From contig JBMYQA010000287.1 of assembly GCA_049600855.1 (NCBI GenBank), positions 1 through 7,832 of the forward strand: a stretch of DNA of 7,832 nt, written 5' to 3'. The position numbers and the translations under genes are program-made. This DNA comes from JBMYQA01 sp049600855. Its GTDB lineage: Bacteria; Bacteroidota; Bacteroidia; Cytophagales; Flammeovirgaceae. This document shows positions 6,964 through 7,832 of this stretch, in pieces (position 1 is the stretch's first letter; each line of letters starts with the position of its first letter). Below the pieces are notes generated by a model. It saw only the letters and a program-made list of their open reading frames with translations, did no database searches and had not been told where the DNA came from.

Positions 6964-7832
6964 TTATCGTATAAAATGCGCCTTAAATAAGGCATAATCA
7001 GACTTGACAACACTGGCATAACCTACGGCCACTTCACGGACAATTTGCTTAAACTCTTTTGATTTACCTTTTGTTAAGCTTCTAATTTCTTTTCCCAATG
7101 AATAATGATTGGCTTTGTTGGCGCGGGCATGTTCGGTGGCTAAAATTTGTCCCCAATAGCTCGCCATCTCCACATAATCCTTTTCCGAATTGATGTATTT
7201 ATGCATTTTAAATGATTTTTTGTAGGGATTGCGCTCGCGCACACTGTAGACTTTGTCTCGAAACTTGACCCATCCTAAATGATTGTCAGGTTGGTAGTCG
7301 AGTGCGCGATAGGCTGCGGTGTAGCGAATGCCTTCATGGGGAAATTGTTTGTGATAATGGACTTTTTGAATATCCGTTGCATGAGGATAGGCAGAAGGTT
7401 TCCAAATTTCTTTCATATCTAAAATCACTTGTCCATCTTCAGCTTCATGGTTACCTTGAATTAAAATGTAAAAACGATCCACACCTAAAGAGCCTGTTCC
7501 TGCATTTACCCTTCGGACAATATCCAAAACTTGAAAGTAATTACTATGGAAATTATGATGTTTATTGATGGTATCCACATAGTCTGGTATCGTGGTTTTA
7601 ATCATTTGAAAGAGGGCTTGCTTTTCCGTTTTTTTCAGATCTTGTACATCCGAAAGCGCTCGATTAAATAGGCGTTTCCCATTGATGACCACCGTCCAAT
7701 CATCTAAAAGGTGCGCACGACTTTCTTTTTTTGTGGTGTCTTGTAAGAATTTTTTTAGCAGACCAGCTGTATTTTTAGCATGGTAGGCCGTTTGATCCGC
7801 TTTTCGGGAACCAGAAAACTTAGCGCTAGTTT
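6964..7832 (-). CDS. DUF2252-family protein, 5' end beyond the right edge
   Basis: This frame ends in TAA (6964-6966) and remains open to the right edge, giving 288 visible codons of an incomplete protein; the family is usually about 400-450 residues, so roughly the N-terminal third is missing. A GTG at 7690-7692 could be read as a start, but the frame continues upstream with plausible sequence (KNTAGLLKKFLQ, HLLDDW), so it is most likely an internal Val. Recognition rests on RRVNAGTGSLGVDRFYILIQG (GTGSLG at visible residues 111-116), LDMKEIWKPSA (from 137) and a later ATEHARANK stretch, which match the usual DUF2252 order of a glycine-rich GxGS(L/V)G, an LDxKEA-like strand and an LAxAHAR helix. 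No membrane segment is seen. The biochemical function of the family is not established. The gene converges on the susCD-like operon across a terminator, so no functional link is implied. Confidence 0.82.
   Translation of the reverse strand, partial: TSAKFSGSRKADQTAYHAKNTAGLLKKFLQDTTKKESRAHLLDDWTVVINGKRLFNRALSDVQDLKKTEKQALFQMIKTTIPDYVDTINKHHNFHSNYFQVLDIVRRVNAGTGSLGVDRFYILIQGNHEAEDGQVILDMKEIWKPSAYPHATDIQKVHYHKQFPHEGIRYTAAYRALDYQPDNHLGWVKFRDKVYSVRERNPYKKSFKMHKYINSEKDYVEMASYWGQILATEHARANKANHYSLGKEIRSLTKGKSKEFKQIVREVAVGYASVVKSDYALFKAHFIR

Noticed and set aside
7302..7568. 88-codon plus-strand ORF
   Set aside because: It is antisense to the DUF2252 coding frame, with no recognisable motifs or start context.
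7690..7692. GTG as the start of a complete 242-residue protein
   Set aside because: The same frame stays open to the window edge with plausible protein sequence, and the DUF2252 family is longer. The GTG is most likely an internal valine codon.
1..7832. CRISPR array, insertion sequence or attachment site
   Set aside because: No regularly spaced repeats, transposase or integrase frame, or flanking target duplication is visible.

Overview
The window looks like chromosomal DNA of a member of the Bacteroidota, probably a Cytophagales-like lineage. This rests on a classic SusC/SusD-type outer-membrane uptake pair, A-rich start-codon contexts without Shine-Dalgarno sequences at the main genes, and moderately AT-rich composition. 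The lineage below phylum is inference.

Layout from left to right. (1) Positions 1-1517, minus strand: a long reading frame still open at the left edge. It encodes a divergent peptidase family M19 (membrane/renal dipeptidase-like) metallohydrolase. (2) Positions 1518-2079: a 562-bp divergent intergenic region. It holds a tiny overlapping ORF pair with an HTH-like sequence, a perfect operator-like dyad next to an imperfect Bacteroidota -7-like element, and several short hairpins just upstream of the susC-like start. (3) Positions 2080-5331 and 5350-6840, plus strand: a complete SusC-like TonB-dependent transporter and a complete SusD/RagB-type lipoprotein, 18 bp apart and surely co-transcribed. 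(4) Positions 6841-6963: a clear intrinsic terminator, with a weaker candidate just before it. (5) Positions 6964-7832, minus strand: the C-terminal 288 codons of a DUF2252-family protein whose start lies beyond the right edge.

How the genes may work together: the SusC-like barrel and SusD-like lid should form a TonB/ExbBD-energised nutrient importer at the outer membrane. No glycoside hydrolase, sulfatase, ECF sigma/anti-sigma pair or hybrid two-component sensor lies in the window, so a glycan substrate cannot be assigned. The only adjacent enzyme is the divergent M19-like hydrolase, which has no visible signal peptide. That makes a peptide or dipeptide-like cargo a reasonable hypothesis but not a demonstrated one. 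The DUF2252 gene converges on the operon and is probably unrelated to it. I see no RNA genes, CRISPR arrays, insertion sequences or phage genes. Most of the window is ordinary accessory-uptake biology. The more unusual points are the M19-like enzyme's altered metal motif and large size, and the organised non-coding region upstream of susC.
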